A DNA stretch of 64,000 nt from Bacillus sp. WMMC1349 (lineage in GTDB: Bacteria > Bacillota > Bacilli > Bacillales > Bacillaceae). Location of the stretch: the NCBI RefSeq assembly GCF_013155385.1, contig NZ_JABJUQ010000007.1:1842001-1906000 (forward strand), read 5' to 3'. Position numbers and translations under genes: made by a program. Shown here piece after piece: positions 1 to 9,260 of the stretch. The notes beneath the pieces were generated by a model that did no database searches, was not told the DNA's origin, and worked only from the letters and a program-made list of their open reading frames with translations. Position 1 is the stretch's first letter. The number at the start of each line of letters is the position of its first letter.

Positions 1-1840
1 GTTTAATAGAGACCGCTTCGTATTATCTGCAGGACACGGTTCTATGCTTTTGTATAGCATGCTTCATTTAAGCGGTTACGACTTGTCAATGAATGACTTG
101 AAGAATTTCCGTCAATGGGGAAGTCAAACACCAGGCCATCCTGAATATGGACATACTCCAGGGATAGATGCTACGACTGGTCCGCTTGGACAAGGAATTG
201 CAATGTCTGTCGGAATGGCGCTGGCAGAACGCCACCTGGCTGAAACTTACAACCGAGATCAATATCGTGTTGTTGACCATTATACTTATAGTATTTGCGG
301 TGACGGAGATTTAATGGAAGGGATATCATCTGAAGCTGCTTCACTTGCCGGACATTTAAAACTTGGTCGTCTTATTGTCCTTTATGATTCTAATGACATC
401 TCTCTTGATGGTGAGTTAGACCGTTCATTCTCCGAAAATGTTCAAAAACGTTTTGAAGCAATGAACTGGGAAGTCTTATATGTAGAAGATGGAAATAATA
501 TTAATGAAATCACGGCTGCAATTGAAAAAGCGAAACAAAATGAGAATCAGCCAACATTAATTGAAGTCAAGACGACAATCGGTTATGGCTCTCCAAATCG
601 CGCAGGAACTTCCGGCGTTCATGGAGCTCCTCTTGGTGAAGAAGAGGCCAAGTTGACAAAAGAAGCTTATGAATGGACTTATGAAGAAGATTTTTATGTT
701 CCTGCTGAAGTGTATGAACATTTTAATGAAACAGTTAAGGAAGCGGGTAAGCGAAAGGAACAGGAATGGAATGAGTTGTTTTCCGCGTATAAACAAGCTT
801 ATCCAGATTTGGCACAACAACTGGAGTTAGGTATAAAAGGAGAGCTTCCGGCTGGTTGGGATCAAGAAATTCCGGTTTATGAAACAGGCAGCAGTCTTGC
901 TTCCCGTGCTTCTTCAGGAGAAGTTCTAAACGGAATTGCTAAACAAGTTCCATTTTTCTTTGGTGGATCTGCCGATTTAGCAGGTTCTAATAAAACGACA
1001 ATCAAAGACGGCGGTGATTTCTCGGCAAAAGACTACACCGGTCGCAATATCTGGTTTGGTGTCCGGGAATTTGCAATGGGTGCGGCATTGAATGGAATGG
1101 CTCTGCATGGAGGTCTTCGAGTATTTGCAGGTACATTCTTTGTCTTCTCAGATTATTTAAGACCTGCAATACGCCTCGCGGCTTTAATGGGGCTTCCTGT
1201 CACATATGTATTTACCCATGACAGTATTGCGGTTGGAGAAGACGGACCGACACATGAACCAATTGAGCAGCTTGCATCACTTCGCGCACTTCCAAATCTG
1301 TCTGTCATAAGACCTGCCGATGGAAACGAGACAGCAGCAGCTTGGAAACTTGCTGTACAATCTAAAAATCAGCCGACAGCCTTGGTATTGACACGTCAAA
1401 ATTTACCAACGATTGATCAACCTGTCACTGCTGCATATGAAGGTGTAGAAAAAGGGGCATATGTTGTGTCCAAGAGTCAGAATGATAAGCCGGCGGCAAT
1501 TTTACTTGCGAGCGGATCAGAGGTAGGGCTTGCAATTGATGCACAAAGTCTGCTGCTCAAAGAAGGTATTGATGTATCAGTGGTCAGTGTTCCTTCTTGG
1601 GACCGTTTTGAGAAGCAGTCCGCCGAGTATAAAGAAGCTGTTCTTCCTGCAGATGTGAAAAAACGTCTTGCGATTGAGATGGGTTCACCACTTGGATGGG
1701 ACAGATATACAGGCACTTATGGTGATATTCTTGCAATCGATCAATTCGGTGCATCTGCTCCAGGTGAAAAGATTATGGAAGAGTATGGTTTTACCGCTGC
1801 AAATGTCACTGAGCGGGTTAAAAATCTCTTAAATCAATAA
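1..1840 (+). CDS. tkt: transketolase, 5' end cut by window
   Basis: Transketolase transfers two-carbon ketol units between sugar phosphates in the non-oxidative pentose phosphate pathway, using thiamine diphosphate. The frame is open from base 2, before the first ATG at 44, so the start lies outside the window; about 612 residues are visible, and the family is usually about 665. Seen in order: GHGS, GPLGQG, the cofactor-binding GDGDLMEG followed by an Asn, the REFAMG stretch holding the catalytic glutamate of the pyrimidine domain, and EDGPTHEP. It ends at a hairpin terminator and is followed by sirA, as in B. subtilis. Identification is secure. Confidence 0.97.
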   Translation, partial: FNRDRFVLSAGHGSMLLYSMLHLSGYDLSMNDLKNFRQWGSQTPGHPEYGHTPGIDATTGPLGQGIAMSVGMALAERHLAETYNRDQYRVVDHYTYSICGDGDLMEGISSEAASLAGHLKLGRLIVLYDSNDISLDGELDRSFSENVQKRFEAMNWEVLYVEDGNNINEITAAIEKAKQNENQPTLIEVKTTIGYGSPNRAGTSGVHGAPLGEEEAKLTKEAYEWTYEEDFYVPAEVYEHFNETVKEAGKRKEQEWNELFSAYKQAYPDLAQQLELGIKGELPAGWDQEIPVYETGSSLASRASSGEVLNGIAKQVPFFFGGSADLAGSNKTTIKDGGDFSAKDYTGRNIWFGVREFAMGAALNGMALHGGLRVFAGTFFVFSDYLRPAIRLAALMGLPVTYVFTHDSIAVGEDGPTHEPIEQLASLRALPNLSVIRPADGNETAAAWKLAVQSKNQPTALVLTRQNLPTIDQPVTAAYEGVEKGAYVVSKSQNDKPAAILLASGSEVGLAIDAQSLLLKEGIDVSVVSVPSWDRFEKQSAEYKEAVLPADVKKRLAIEMGSPLGWDRYTGTYGDILAIDQFGASAPGEKIMEEYGFTAANVTERVKNLLNQ

Positions 1841-1858
1841 GGTAATTTCATTGAGGAG

Positions 1859-1888
1859 GGAATGATGTGATATCATTCCTTCTTTTCT
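1859..1888 (+). terminator. rho-independent terminator after tkt
   Basis: An 8-bp stem (GGAATGAT at 1859-1866 with ATCATTCC at 1872-1879) has a 5-nt loop and is followed by a T-rich run. It lies 18 nt past the tkt stop. Confidence 0.75.
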
Positions 1889-1893
1889 CTGTT

Positions 1894-1900
1894 TTCGACA
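1894..1900 (-). promoter_or_regulatory. candidate Spo0A box upstream of sirA
   Basis: TTCGACA here is the complement of the Spo0A box TGTCGAA. A TATAAT hexamer at 1954-1959 precedes the sirA start by about 50 nt, with no good -35, as expected of an activated promoter. sirA is known to be Spo0A-controlled in B. subtilis; that this particular site is the operator is inference. Confidence 0.45.
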
Positions 1901-2007
1901 AAATTAGTTCCTTCTCTTATCATCAACAGACAATTATTTTGTTCACCCTTTTGTATAATAGAAGACATATATTCACTAAAATGTTTACAGAAGGGGATGA
2001 GAAGTAG

Positions 2008-2448
2008 TTGGAGCGTCATTATTATACGTATCTAATAGAAGAGGAATTTGCCAGTCACTATTTTGGAAGGGAAGTCGCGGTGTTTAAGCTTTTTTATGAT
2101 TATCATTGGACAAACCTTGATCATAAGAAATCTCAGTTGGCAGCCAAACAAATAGAATATATTACTAAGCCGATTCCGATTTCTGACATACACAAAAGAC
2201 TGAAAATGAATCTTAGTCGGGAAGAATATCGACAGGTGGATTGTATATACAAATTGATGGTTCCGAAAGGCAGTGTTTCTTTTATTATAAAAGATCGCTA
2301 TATTGAAATTTTGGCAAAAGGCCCCTTTGAAGCAGAAACCGTATTTTTTGAAATATTGCGTAAAGTCAGCCCGTGTTTTCTAGCTATGGATTTTGGTATG
2401 GAACGATATGGTTGGTTAAACCCCGTGAAAGAAAGAAATTTTGTCTAA
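2008..2448 (+). CDS. sirA: sporulation inhibitor of replication SirA (YneE)
   Basis: SirA is made at the onset of sporulation and binds domain I of DnaA, blocking new rounds of chromosome replication. The 146-residue product is close to the 148 of B. subtilis SirA and has its characteristic ends: ERHYYTYLI at the N terminus and CFLAMDF...RYGWLNPVKERNFV at the C terminus. The start is TTG, with an AAGGGG Shine-Dalgarno 10-15 nt upstream. It sits between tkt and yneF as in B. subtilis and has its own TATAAT-type promoter with a candidate Spo0A box farther upstream. Confidence 0.93.
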   Translation: MERHYYTYLIEEEFASHYFGREVAVFKLFYDYHWTNLDHKKSQLAAKQIEYITKPIPISDIHKRLKMNLSREEYRQVDCIYKLMVPKGSVSFIIKDRYIEILAKGPFEAETVFFEILRKVSPCFLAMDFGMERYGWLNPVKERNFV

Positions 2449-2532
2449 AAGAAAGAATTTGGGCTGTTTATGTTGTATAATAGCTTTTGGTTTAGTACAC
2501 TTTATACGAGACAACATGAAGGAGGAAATTAA

Positions 2533-2751
2533 ATGGATTTATGGGTTGTCATCCTAGTGGGCATAATCGCTTTGCTCGCAGGTGTAGCGCTTGGATTTTT
2601 TATTGCTCGCAAATATATGATGAATTATTTGAAAAAAAATCCGCCGATTAATGAACAAATGTTACGAATGATGATGATGCAGATGGGTATGAAACCATCG
2701 CAGAAGAAAATTAATCAAATGATGAAAGCCATGGAAAATCAAACGAAATAA
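2533..2751 (+). CDS. yneF: UPF0154 small membrane protein YneF
   Basis: A 72-residue protein with one N-terminal membrane segment (about residues 4-24), then a short basic, Met-rich cytoplasmic tail containing [22 protein letters not shown], the signature region of UPF0154/YneF. The Shine-Dalgarno GGAGG lies just upstream of the ATG. Function is unknown to me. Position between sirA and ynzD is conserved in B. subtilis. A strong bidirectional terminator follows. Confidence 0.92.
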   Translation: MDLWVVILVGIIALLAGVALGFFIARKYMMNYLKKNPPINEQMLRMMMMQMGMKPSQKKINQMMKAMENQTK

Positions 2752-2781
2752 TTAAAATTCTGACATAGAAGAAACATGGTT

Positions 2782-2816
2782 AAAATAAAAAACCCGCTTT
2801 CTGGGTTTTTTATTTT
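2782..2816. terminator. bidirectional terminator between yneF and ynzD
   Basis: A perfect 14-bp inverted repeat (AAAATAAAAAACCC / GGGTTTTTTATTTT) flanks a 7-nt loop. It has an A-run on one side and a T-run on the other, so it can end transcription of both convergent genes. Confidence 0.9.
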
Positions 2817-2819
2817 GAT

Positions 2820-2990
2820 TTATGGTGATTGCGTGCTACCGAGAGATAACTTTTGGTATTCTAAGAGAAGATTATCTAGCTGCTGGCTATGTTGAATGGT
2901 GATATGAGAAGTCATGCCATTTGTCATGATAATATTCACCAGTTCTTTTCTTTTTTCTTCAATTTCATGAAGCAGGTTTTCTTTCGTCAC
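2820..2990 (-). CDS. ynzD: Spo0E-like aspartyl-phosphate phosphatase YnzD
   Basis: Members of this family remove phosphate from Spo0A~P and delay sporulation. The 56-residue protein begins MTKENLLHEIEEKRKELV and carries the family motif SQQLDNLLLEYQ (S-Q-x-L-D) in its second half, compatible with the two-helix Spo0E fold. The start is GTG with an AGGAGAAAGG ribosome-binding site about 9 nt upstream. Its place between yneF and yneI matches B. subtilis. In B. subtilis ccdA comes next; here it is missing. Confidence 0.88.
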   Translation of the reverse strand: MTKENLLHEIEEKRKELVNIIMTNGMTSHITIQHSQQLDNLLLEYQKLSLGSTQSP

Positions 2991-3410
2991 CGGAATTTAT
3001 CCTTTCTCCTGTAAAAATCTTTTAATGATACTTACTAGTTAGTGCTATTATATCCATATATGGTTTTCTTTTCAATTATACAAGTGAATAGTAAAGGTTG
3101 TTAAAATAGATTATATAAAGGAATTCGAAGGAAAAAAATCTTTTTTGGTGATATGTTAGGAAATTGAAATATAAATGTCACAGCAGACGAATTCTGTAAA
3201 AAGGAATCACCGTTGTCAGCAATTCATCCTGAAAGGTTGGATCAAAAAAACGGATGCTACATATAGATCTTACCTTTCAAGATATTATTGTTCGATTTTC
3301 TGTTTTCTTTCACGAATTTGAATATGACGAATACCTTTTCGTTTTGTTGCATTTTTTGTTACAATAGAGTTTATTCACTGTAAAAATTGACAGTTGTTTT
3401 GGAGGGGAGC
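2991..3410. other. gene-free stretch where ccdA sits in B. subtilis
   Basis: About 400 bases, very AT-rich, with no open frame of useful length on either strand. It ends in a possible promoter for yneI (TACAAT at 3360-3365, weak -35). I found no recognisable CcdA remnant. Confidence 0.6.
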
Positions 3411-3776
3411 ATGACAAGGGTTTTAATTGTTGATGATGCGAGATTTTTGAGAGATAAAATGAGAGAAATACTTGAATCAGAAAATTTTCAAATCGTAGGG
3501 GAAGCCGGAAATGGTGAAGAAGCCGTTTTGCTATATCAAGAGCTGAAACCTGACTTAGTGATTATGGATATTACGATGCCTGTCAAAAACGGTATTGAAG
3601 CTTTAAAAGACATGATTCAAATTGAACCGAAAGCAAAAGTGATCATGTGTACGGCAATGCGCCAACAGAGAATTGTCGTAGAGGCAATTGAAGCGGGAGC
3701 GAAGGACTTTATTGTCAAGCCCTTTGAAGGGGAAAAAGTGATTGAAGCAATCCGTCTTGTTTTGGGAAACTCATAA
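3411..3776 (+). CDS. yneI: single-domain response regulator YneI (CcdB)
   Basis: A stand-alone CheY-like receiver of 121 residues without an output domain. All phosphorylation residues are visible: the acidic pair D8/D9, the phosphoacceptor D53 in VIMDITMP, T81 and K103 in VKPF. The ATG at 3411 is chosen because GGAGGGG lies 3-9 nt upstream; an earlier in-frame start at 3387 has no ribosome-binding site. In B. subtilis it belongs to the ccdA-yneI-yneJ group linked to cytochrome c maturation. No cognate kinase is encoded nearby. Confidence 0.9.
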   Translation: MTRVLIVDDARFLRDKMREILESENFQIVGEAGNGEEAVLLYQELKPDLVIMDITMPVKNGIEALKDMIQIEPKAKVIMCTAMRQQRIVVEAIEAGAKDFIVKPFEGEKVIEAIRLVLGNS

Positions 3777-3847
3777 TTGGTTTTTTTATCCGTGATGGCG
3801 TATAGTAACAATTAGAGAAAATTTGCTAAAACATAGGGGTGATATGT

Positions 3848-4339
3848 ATGATGGTTGTGGTTTCATCGATATTTGCAGTGTTGATGGCTATCATTGTCAT
3901 GGCAATCAGAATAAAGTCGTCTGATAAACCGGCCACAGCAAGAAAAATTATACTGCCTCCGATCTTTATGAGCACAGGAGCTCTTATGTTTCTATCTCCA
4001 ATGTTTCATGTGACCTTGGCAGAATTTTTTGAAGCGATCTCTGTCGGAATGATTTTTTCAATTTTCCTGATTAAAACTTCAAAATTTGAAATTAGGGAAG
4101 ATAAAATTTACATGAAGCGCTCAAAAGCTTTTGTGTTTATTTTAATTGCTTTGCTCGTCATTCGGATCGGATTGAAAAGCATTTTAAGTACATCGATTGA
4201 TTATGGTGCTTTGAGCGGAATGTTTTGGATTCTCGCTTTTGGAATGATTGTTCCTTGGCGGATTGCTATGTATTTATCTTTTAAAAAGCTGTCAAGTCAG
4301 CTTGAAACATCGAACAATATACAGAATCAATTAACATAA
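3848..4339 (+). CDS. yneJ: CcdC-family membrane protein YneJ
   Basis: A 163-residue protein with about five hydrophobic segments and the conserved KKIILPP-like stretch (here RKIILPPIFMSTG) of the CcdC/YneJ family, which lies with ccdA in B. subtilis. A GGGGTGAT Shine-Dalgarno gives best spacing to the ATG at 3848; GTG 3839 and ATG 3851 are alternatives. It follows yneI by 71 nt and probably shares its transcript. Its exact role is not established; here it lacks its usual neighbour ccdA. Confidence 0.85.
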   Translation: MMVVVSSIFAVLMAIIVMAIRIKSSDKPATARKIILPPIFMSTGALMFLSPMFHVTLAEFFEAISVGMIFSIFLIKTSKFEIREDKIYMKRSKAFVFILIALLVIRIGLKSILSTSIDYGALSGMFWILAFGMIVPWRIAMYLSFKKLSSQLETSNNIQNQLT

Positions 4340-4368
4340 AACCTTTCCTGAAGATTTGGAAAGGTTTT
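4338..4368. terminator. bidirectional terminator yneJ/yneK
   Basis: A perfect 11-bp stem (AAAACCTTTCC / GGAAAGGTTTT) with a 9-nt loop lies between two convergent genes and overlaps the yneJ stop codon. Confidence 0.88.
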
Positions 4369-4369
4369 A

Positions 4370-4798
4370 TCATTTAAAGAGCGTTTGATATGGGGTGTAA
4401 TCAATATCTTTTTCTTTTAAGTGTTTCATTAAGAAGCGATGGTCTTTTTTTGGTGTAGCCATAATATAGCCTCTGATGATTAGGTCTTCATTAATAGAAT
4501 GGCTGTCCTCTTTTAAAGCAAGCTCACCAATTTTTCCAGCAATTTTTGCTTTAGCAGTATCACGAAACAACTCAGGAACTGGCATTACAAGTTCATTTAG
4601 TAGTTTTTTATCATCTTCTTTCCACAAATGTCTTGTTTGTTGAATATAGTAATTCTGCCAGTCAAGTTCTGACCATCCATCTTCTTTAGGAAGACGTTTC
4701 AAAAATTTGCGAAACATAAAAAATCCACCGATCGATAAGAAGACGATCATCATGACAATCCACAAAAGCATCAGCCATAAAATCCATCCTTCTAGCAT
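4370..4798 (-). CDS. yneK: DUF2621 membrane-anchored protein YneK
   Basis: A 142-residue protein with one N-terminal membrane segment (about residues 5-28) followed by a hydrophilic domain containing LKRLPKEDGWSELDWQNYY, typical of the YneK/DUF2621 family. A GGAGG-like ribosome-binding site precedes the ATG. Position and orientation, convergent with yneJ and upstream of cotM, match B. subtilis. Function is unknown; a sporulation link is suggested only by the neighbourhood. Confidence 0.85.
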   Translation of the reverse strand: MLEGWILWLMLLWIVMMIVFLSIGGFFMFRKFLKRLPKEDGWSELDWQNYYIQQTRHLWKEDDKKLLNELVMPVPELFRDTAKAKIAGKIGELALKEDSHSINEDLIIRGYIMATPKKDHRFLMKHLKEKDIDYTPYQTLFK

Positions 4799-4983
4799 CT
4801 CTCATCCTCCTTTGTCTATATTTTATTTTACATGAACGTGTTTTAGAAGAACATAGAAAAAGAAGTATAATTTGGTGAAGATGCCTGTTCAAAACCATAT
4901 TCCCGAGCATAATCTATTGAATAGCCACTCTTATTCCAAGGCCATGGAGAGTTGCTAGAGGATATTTGACGGGTGAACGGAAA

Positions 4984-5021
4984 AAAACCTTGTCTGGGTA
5001 TTTGAACTCAGACAAGGTTTT
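4984..5021. terminator. terminator downstream of cotM
   Basis: A perfect 13-bp stem (AAAACCTTGTCTG / CAGACAAGGTTTT) with a 12-nt loop. Read on the minus strand it lies just past the cotM stop and ends in a T-run. Confidence 0.85.
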
Positions 5022-5025
5022 CTTT

Positions 5026-5406
5026 TTACAAAAGAAAATTGAAAGAAAAAGAAGGTTCTTCATGATTTGCATCATTATTTGTTTCTTTGCTGATTTTAAT
5101 GGCAAGTATTTGATTTTGATATTCGGTTTCAATTTGCTTATCATTTAGAAAAAAAGGAAGCAACAGCGTTTTTTTATATAGCTGTTCTGAAGTTTTAACA
5201 GCCAGAGTAAAATCATGATCTAAAAAAGTCATGGAAAGCTGTTGTCCATCTATTTTAGCTAAATCTGCTTCAATTATATATTCTGTACTTGTTTCGTACA
5301 AATCAATTGGAATTGTTTCATCATAAAGGATGAAAGGATCATCAACAAACTGTTTTATCCATTCATCATCAAATTCAGTAAAATCAAACTGGTCAGCATT
5401 TTTCAT
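5026..5406 (-). CDS. cotM: outer spore coat protein CotM (alpha-crystallin-like)
   Basis: The 126-residue protein has the beta-strand pattern of a small heat-shock (Hsp20) domain over about residues 30-110 (IPIDLYETSTEYIIEADL early, then LAIKIS late). It lacks a strong I-x-I/V C-terminal tail. Size and location between yneK and sspP/sspO identify it as CotM, a coat component made in the mother cell. The ATG has a GGAGG-type site (GGTATGCCTC on the plus strand). It is divergent enough that the assignment leans partly on synteny. Confidence 0.85.
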   Translation of the reverse strand: MKNADQFDFTEFDDEWIKQFVDDPFILYDETIPIDLYETSTEYIIEADLAKIDGQQLSMTFLDHDFTLAVKTSEQLYKKTLLLPFFLNDKQIETEYQNQILAIKISKETNNDANHEEPSFSFNFLL

Positions 5407-5498
5407 CGAGGCATACCTCCATACTTATGCTTTTGATAAGTTATGCGGGCTCTTATTTACTTGTGAAATGATGAAGACCAGCTCGGATCATGAAACGA

Positions 5499-5645
5499 TT
5501 ACAAATCATGGTGGGCGTTTTTCTTTTGTCTTGTATGGTTTCGATTTTTTACTTTTTTGCTTCCGCTCAGCGGCTCAGGTTGACCTGGTTGATCTCCTTT
5601 TGGTGCATTTTTACGTATGTCTTTACCATCATTTTTGTTTGTCAA
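5499..5645 (-). CDS. sspP: small acid-soluble spore protein P
   Basis: A 48-residue basic, Gly/Pro/Asn/Lys-rich protein, too short for ordinary ORF calling. It contains [20 protein letters not shown], the hallmark of SspP, and ends [12 protein letters not shown]. The start is TTG with AGGAGG 10 nt upstream (5656-5661). It lies 26 nt after sspO on the same strand, forming the sspO-sspP pair known to be expressed in the forespore of B. subtilis. Confidence 0.92.
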   Translation of the reverse strand: MTNKNDGKDIRKNAPKGDQPGQPEPLSGSKKVKNRNHTRQKKNAHHDL

Positions 5646-5671
5646 TGTTTTTAGACCTCCTGACTATTCAA

Positions 5672-5818
5672 TTATTGATTGGTTTTTCGCGTTTTATTGT
5701 TTTGACGTTCGGCTTCAGTTAGGATGTGCTGATCATTTTCAATATATCCAGCTCCATTCCCTTGTCGTTTGGCATTATTCATTCCGTTTATGACATGATT
5801 TGCTTTTCGTTTTGCCAA
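5672..5818 (-). CDS. sspO: small acid-soluble spore protein O
   Basis: The 48-residue protein reads [19 protein letters not shown]... and ends [15 protein letters not shown], matching SspO (CotK) nearly residue for residue. A longer reading frame runs upstream, but the TTG at 5818 with an AGGTGAT Shine-Dalgarno 8 nt before it gives exactly the family length. It is the first gene of an sspO-sspP operon divergent from citB. Like other minor spore proteins it is presumed forespore-specific. Confidence 0.94.
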   Translation of the reverse strand: MAKRKANHVINGMNNAKRQGNGAGYIENDQHILTEAERQNNKTRKTNQ

Positions 5819-6047
5819 TGTGATCACCTCATGTCGTAGTATATCCCAGCATAAACTGTCGTATAAAAAAATGTATTTCCAGTAAAATAACTTTTTACAT
5901 ACATAAGCCATTCTTATAGAATTTAATAAAAACATTGATATTTACTTATGTTTAAAATTGATTTAAGATTGAATTGTGAGAAAAGTGTAGTGAATATGCC
6001 GATTTTTCTGGTATATGAGCTTGATCTTTAAAGGGGGATTTTGGAGA

Positions 6048-8771
6048 ATGGCGAAACAGCAGCAAATCACAAAAAACGACGCTTTTCAATCTAGAAAAAC
6101 GTTCACAGTACATGGTAAAACGTACAGTTATTATTCTTTAAAAGCATTAGAGGATCAAGGTATTGGGAAAGTGTCAAAACTACCTTATTCCATTAAGGTT
6201 CTGCTGGAATCTGTTCTTCGTCAAGTTGACGGAAGAGTGATCACAAAGGAACATGTTGAAAATTTAGCAAGATGGGGCACTGCTGAATTAAAAAATATTG
6301 ATGTTCCTTTTAAACCTTCACGAGTGATTTTGCAGGATTTTACCGGGGTTCCTGCTGTTGTTGATCTTGCTTCATTAAGAAAAGCGATGGCTTCAGTTGG
6401 TGGAGACCCTGACAAAATTAATCCTGAAATTCCGGTCGACCTTGTCATTGATCATTCCGTACAGGTTGATAAAGCTGGAACTGAAGATGCATTGTCCGTG
6501 AACATGGATCTCGAATTTGAGAGAAACAGAGAGCGTTATCAATTCTTAAGTTGGGCGAAAAAAGCGTTTAATAATTATCAAGCCGTTCCGCCTGCAACAG
6601 GAATTGTTCACCAAGTGAACCTTGAATATTTAGCGAGTGTTGTTCATGCTGTTGAAGAAGATGGAGAAACAGTAACATACCCTGATACACTAGTCGGAAC
6701 TGACTCTCATACAACAATGATCAATGGAATAGGTGTTCTTGGATGGGGTGTCGGGGGTATTGAAGCGGAAGCAGGTATGCTGGGACAGCCTTCCTATTTC
6801 CCTGTACCTGAAGTAATCGGTGCAAAACTGATCGGTAAGTTGCCTAACGGAACGACAGCCACGGACTTAGCTTTAAAAGTCACACAAGTGCTTCGTGAAA
6901 AAGGTGTTGTCGGAAAGTTTGTCGAGTTCTTTGGACCTGGTGTTGCTGAACTGCCGCTTGCTGATCGGGCAACTATCGCAAATATGGCACCGGAATACGG
7001 AGCGACTTGCGGATTCTTCCCTGTTGATGAAGAGGCATTGGCATACATGAGATTAACTGGCCGTGATGACGAGCATATTGCGGTTGTTGAAGAGTATTGT
7101 CGTCAAAATGGACTCTTCTATACACCAGATCAAAAAGACCCAGCGTTTACGGATATCGTTGAAATTGATTTATCAAGTATTGAAGCTAATTTATCAGGTC
7201 CAAAGCGTCCACAGGATTTAATTCCGCTATCAGCTATGAAAGAAACGTTTTATAAGCACTTAACTAGCCCTGCGGGAAATCAAGGATTTGGTTTAGAGGC
7301 AAAAGAAGCGGATAAAGATATCAAGTTTACCCTTGAGAATGGTGAAAAAGCGGTGATGAAAACAGGTTCAATTGCAATTGCAGCCATTACTAGCTGTACG
7401 AACACTTCAAATCCGTATGTATTAATTGGAGCTGGTCTTGTCGCCAAAAAAGCGGTTGAATTGGGGCTGACTGTTCCGAACTATGTGAAGACATCGTTGG
7501 CACCTGGTTCTAAAGTTGTAACGGGTTATCTAGAACATTCAGGCTTACTTCCATATTTGCGTGACCTTGGCTTTAATATTGTTGGATATGGTTGCACAAC
7601 CTGTATCGGTAACTCAGGTCCATTAGCTCCAGAGATTGAAAAAGCGGTGGCAGACAACGATCTCTTAATTACGTCTGTTCTATCAGGAAATCGAAATTTT
7701 GAAGGGCGGATTCACCCGCTTGTCAAAGGAAATTACTTGGCTTCACCACCGCTTGTTGTTGCCTACGCACTTGCAGGGACTGTTAATATTGATTTGAAAC
7801 ATGAACCAATTGGCATCAGCAAAGACGGACAGAACGTCTATTTTAACGATATTTGGCCGACAATGGATGAAATTAATTCAGTTGTCAAACAAACTGTGAC
7901 TCCTGAATTGTTTAGAAAAGAGTATGAGCGCGTTTTTGATGATAATGAACGCTGGAATGCAATTGAAACAACAGATGAAGCTCTTTATAAGTGGGATGAA
8001 CAGTCAACTTATATTCAAAACCCGCCATTTTTTGAAGATATGTCTGTTGAGCCTGGGACAGTTGAACCGCTAAAAGGATTGAGTGTGGTCGGGAAGTTTG
8101 GAGACTCTGTCACAACAGATCACATTTCCCCAGCAGGTGCGATCGGCAAAGATACACCAGCAGGAAAATATTTGCAAGAACAAGGTGTTTCTCCGAGAGA
8201 TTTTAACTCATATGGTTCAAGACGTGGTAACCATGAAGTGATGATGAGAGGAACATTCGCTAATATCCGTATCAAAAACCAGATTGCTCCAGGGACAGAG
8301 GGCGGTTATACAACTTATTGGCCAACAGGCGAAGTGATGTCAATTTATGATGCTTGCATGGAGTATAAAGCGAATGGTACAGGTTTGATCGTGATTGCTG
8401 GAAAAGATTACGGAATGGGCTCTTCTCGAGACTGGGCTGCAAAAGGTACAAATTTGCTCGGTATTAAAACCGTTCTTGCCGAAAGCTTCGAAAGAATCCA
8501 TCGAAGCAACCTTGTTTTAATGGGTGTTCTTCCGCTACAATTTAAATCAGGAGAAAATGCTGAAACTCTCGGATTGACAGGAAAAGAAACGATTGAAGTG
8601 GATGTAAATGAAACAGTCCGTCCTCGTGATCTTGTCACAGTAAGAGCGACTGCTGAAGATGGTTCAGTGAAAACTTTTGAAGCTGTTGTTCGCTTTGACA
8701 GTGAGGTTGAAATTGACTATTATCGCCATGGCGGCATTTTGCAAATGGTTCTTCGTCAAAAAATGAAATAA
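6048..8771 (+). CDS. citB: aconitate hydratase (aconitase)
   Basis: Aconitase interconverts citrate and isocitrate in the TCA cycle and, in Bacillus, also acts as an RNA-binding regulator when iron is scarce. The 907-residue protein has the [4Fe-4S] ligands in [12 protein letters not shown] and [12 protein letters not shown], the substrate-binding [11 protein letters not shown] region, and the C-terminal swivel domain with [12 protein letters not shown]. The ATG at 6048 is preferred over 6015 because AAGGGGGA lies about 10 nt before it and the product then begins MAKQQQ as in relatives. A hairpin terminator follows directly. Confidence 0.97.
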   Translation: MAKQQQITKNDAFQSRKTFTVHGKTYSYYSLKALEDQGIGKVSKLPYSIKVLLESVLRQVDGRVITKEHVENLARWGTAELKNIDVPFKPSRVILQDFTGVPAVVDLASLRKAMASVGGDPDKINPEIPVDLVIDHSVQVDKAGTEDALSVNMDLEFERNRERYQFLSWAKKAFNNYQAVPPATGIVHQVNLEYLASVVHAVEEDGETVTYPDTLVGTDSHTTMINGIGVLGWGVGGIEAEAGMLGQPSYFPVPEVIGAKLIGKLPNGTTATDLALKVTQVLREKGVVGKFVEFFGPGVAELPLADRATIANMAPEYGATCGFFPVDEEALAYMRLTGRDDEHIAVVEEYCRQNGLFYTPDQKDPAFTDIVEIDLSSIEANLSGPKRPQDLIPLSAMKETFYKHLTSPAGNQGFGLEAKEADKDIKFTLENGEKAVMKTGSIAIAAITSCTNTSNPYVLIGAGLVAKKAVELGLTVPNYVKTSLAPGSKVVTGYLEHSGLLPYLRDLGFNIVGYGCTTCIGNSGPLAPEIEKAVADNDLLITSVLSGNRNFEGRIHPLVKGNYLASPPLVVAYALAGTVNIDLKHEPIGISKDGQNVYFNDIWPTMDEINSVVKQTVTPELFRKEYERVFDDNERWNAIETTDEALYKWDEQSTYIQNPPFFEDMSVEPGTVEPLKGLSVVGKFGDSVTTDHISPAGAIGKDTPAGKYLQEQGVSPRDFNSYGSRRGNHEVMMRGTFANIRIKNQIAPGTEGGYTTYWPTGEVMSIYDACMEYKANGTGLIVIAGKDYGMGSSRDWAAKGTNLLGIKTVLAESFERIHRSNLVLMGVLPLQFKSGENAETLGLTGKETIEVDVNETVRPRDLVTVRATAEDGSVKTFEAVVRFDSEVEIDYYRHGGILQMVLRQKMK

Positions 8772-8779
8772 AAAAATGG

Positions 8780-8809
8780 AGAGAAAGCTTAAAGGGCTTT
8801 CTCTTTTTT
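8780..8809 (+). terminator. citB terminator
   Basis: A 9-bp stem AGAGAAAGC (8780-8788) / GCTTTCTCT (8796-8804), 7-nt loop, then a T-run, 8 nt after the citB stop. Confidence 0.9.
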
Positions 8810-8862
8810 ATAGGTCTTTTTGTTTGATCTGAAATAGAAAAATTCAGTCTTTTTGCTTATAT

Positions 8863-8869
8863 TGTCGAA
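8863..8869 (+). promoter_or_regulatory. TGTCGAA, possible Spo0A box before the FbpB-like gene
   Basis: TGTCGAA followed by AAA matches the Spo0A box core and lies 40 nt upstream of the TTG start at 8909. A single heptamer can occur by chance. I saw no Fur-type palindrome in this intergenic stretch. Confidence 0.3.
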
Positions 8870-8908
8870 AAATTGGCGAAAATAAAAATATAGTTGGAGG
8901 TGATTCAA

Positions 8909-9034
8909 TTGAAAAACTCGAAAAGACGGACTTTTGAAGAGCTTGTGATGGAGAATAAAAAAGAGCTTTTAACTAATCAGGAGTTTCTTGATCAGCTTGA
9001 GGAAAAGCTGGAACAGAAATTCAAGTTAAAATAA
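8909..9034 (+). CDS. FbpB-like small basic protein
   Basis: A 41-residue protein reading MKNSKRRTFEELVMENKKEL and on to QLEEKLEQKFKLK. The RRTFEELVxENKxELL core is that of the Fur-regulated basic protein B family, which helps small RNA FsrA turn off iron-rich proteins in B. subtilis. The start is TTG with GGAGGTGAT ideally placed. It sits between citB and sspN, a spot I do not recall holding fbpB in B. subtilis. No Fur box is evident, so iron control is uncertain. Family assignment is from memory of the motif. Confidence 0.65.
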   Translation: MKNSKRRTFEELVMENKKELLTNQEFLDQLEEKLEQKFKLK

Positions 9035-9089
9035 TTGATGTTTCCAACTCTTTTTGGGAAACCTAATGTCTTAAAAGGAGGGATAAACA

Positions 9090-9233
9090 ATGCCGAGAGA
9101 ACACGACAAACAGTCTAAATTTACCCCCAACCATCTTGGGACAAAACCTGTTAAATATCGGGCTAATAACGGAAAGAAAATGCAAGACAAAACAGATGAG
9201 ACACCGATCGTTATGCAAACAAAAGGCGAATAG
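9090..9233 (+). CDS. sspN: small acid-soluble spore protein N
   Basis: A 47-residue protein with the SspN core FTPNHLGTKPVKYRANNGKKM and C-terminal VMQTKGE; B. subtilis SspN is 48 residues. The AAAAGGAGGGA ribosome-binding site is about 6 nt upstream of the ATG. tlp follows 27 nt downstream, reproducing the sspN-tlp forespore operon. Confident assignment by sequence and synteny. Confidence 0.93.
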   Translation: MPREHDKQSKFTPNHLGTKPVKYRANNGKKMQDKTDETPIVMQTKGE

Positions 9234-9260
9234 ATAATTTTAAAAAGGAGGGAATGATCA

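Noticed and set aside
5330..5722. 130-residue plus-strand frame opposite cotM and sspP
   Set aside because: It is antisense to two recognised spore genes and has no plausible start signal.
5672..5935. Longer 87-residue reading frame containing sspO
   Set aside because: The extra N-terminal 39 residues have no ribosome-binding site. The internal TTG at 5818 has AGGTGAT and gives the exact SspO length.
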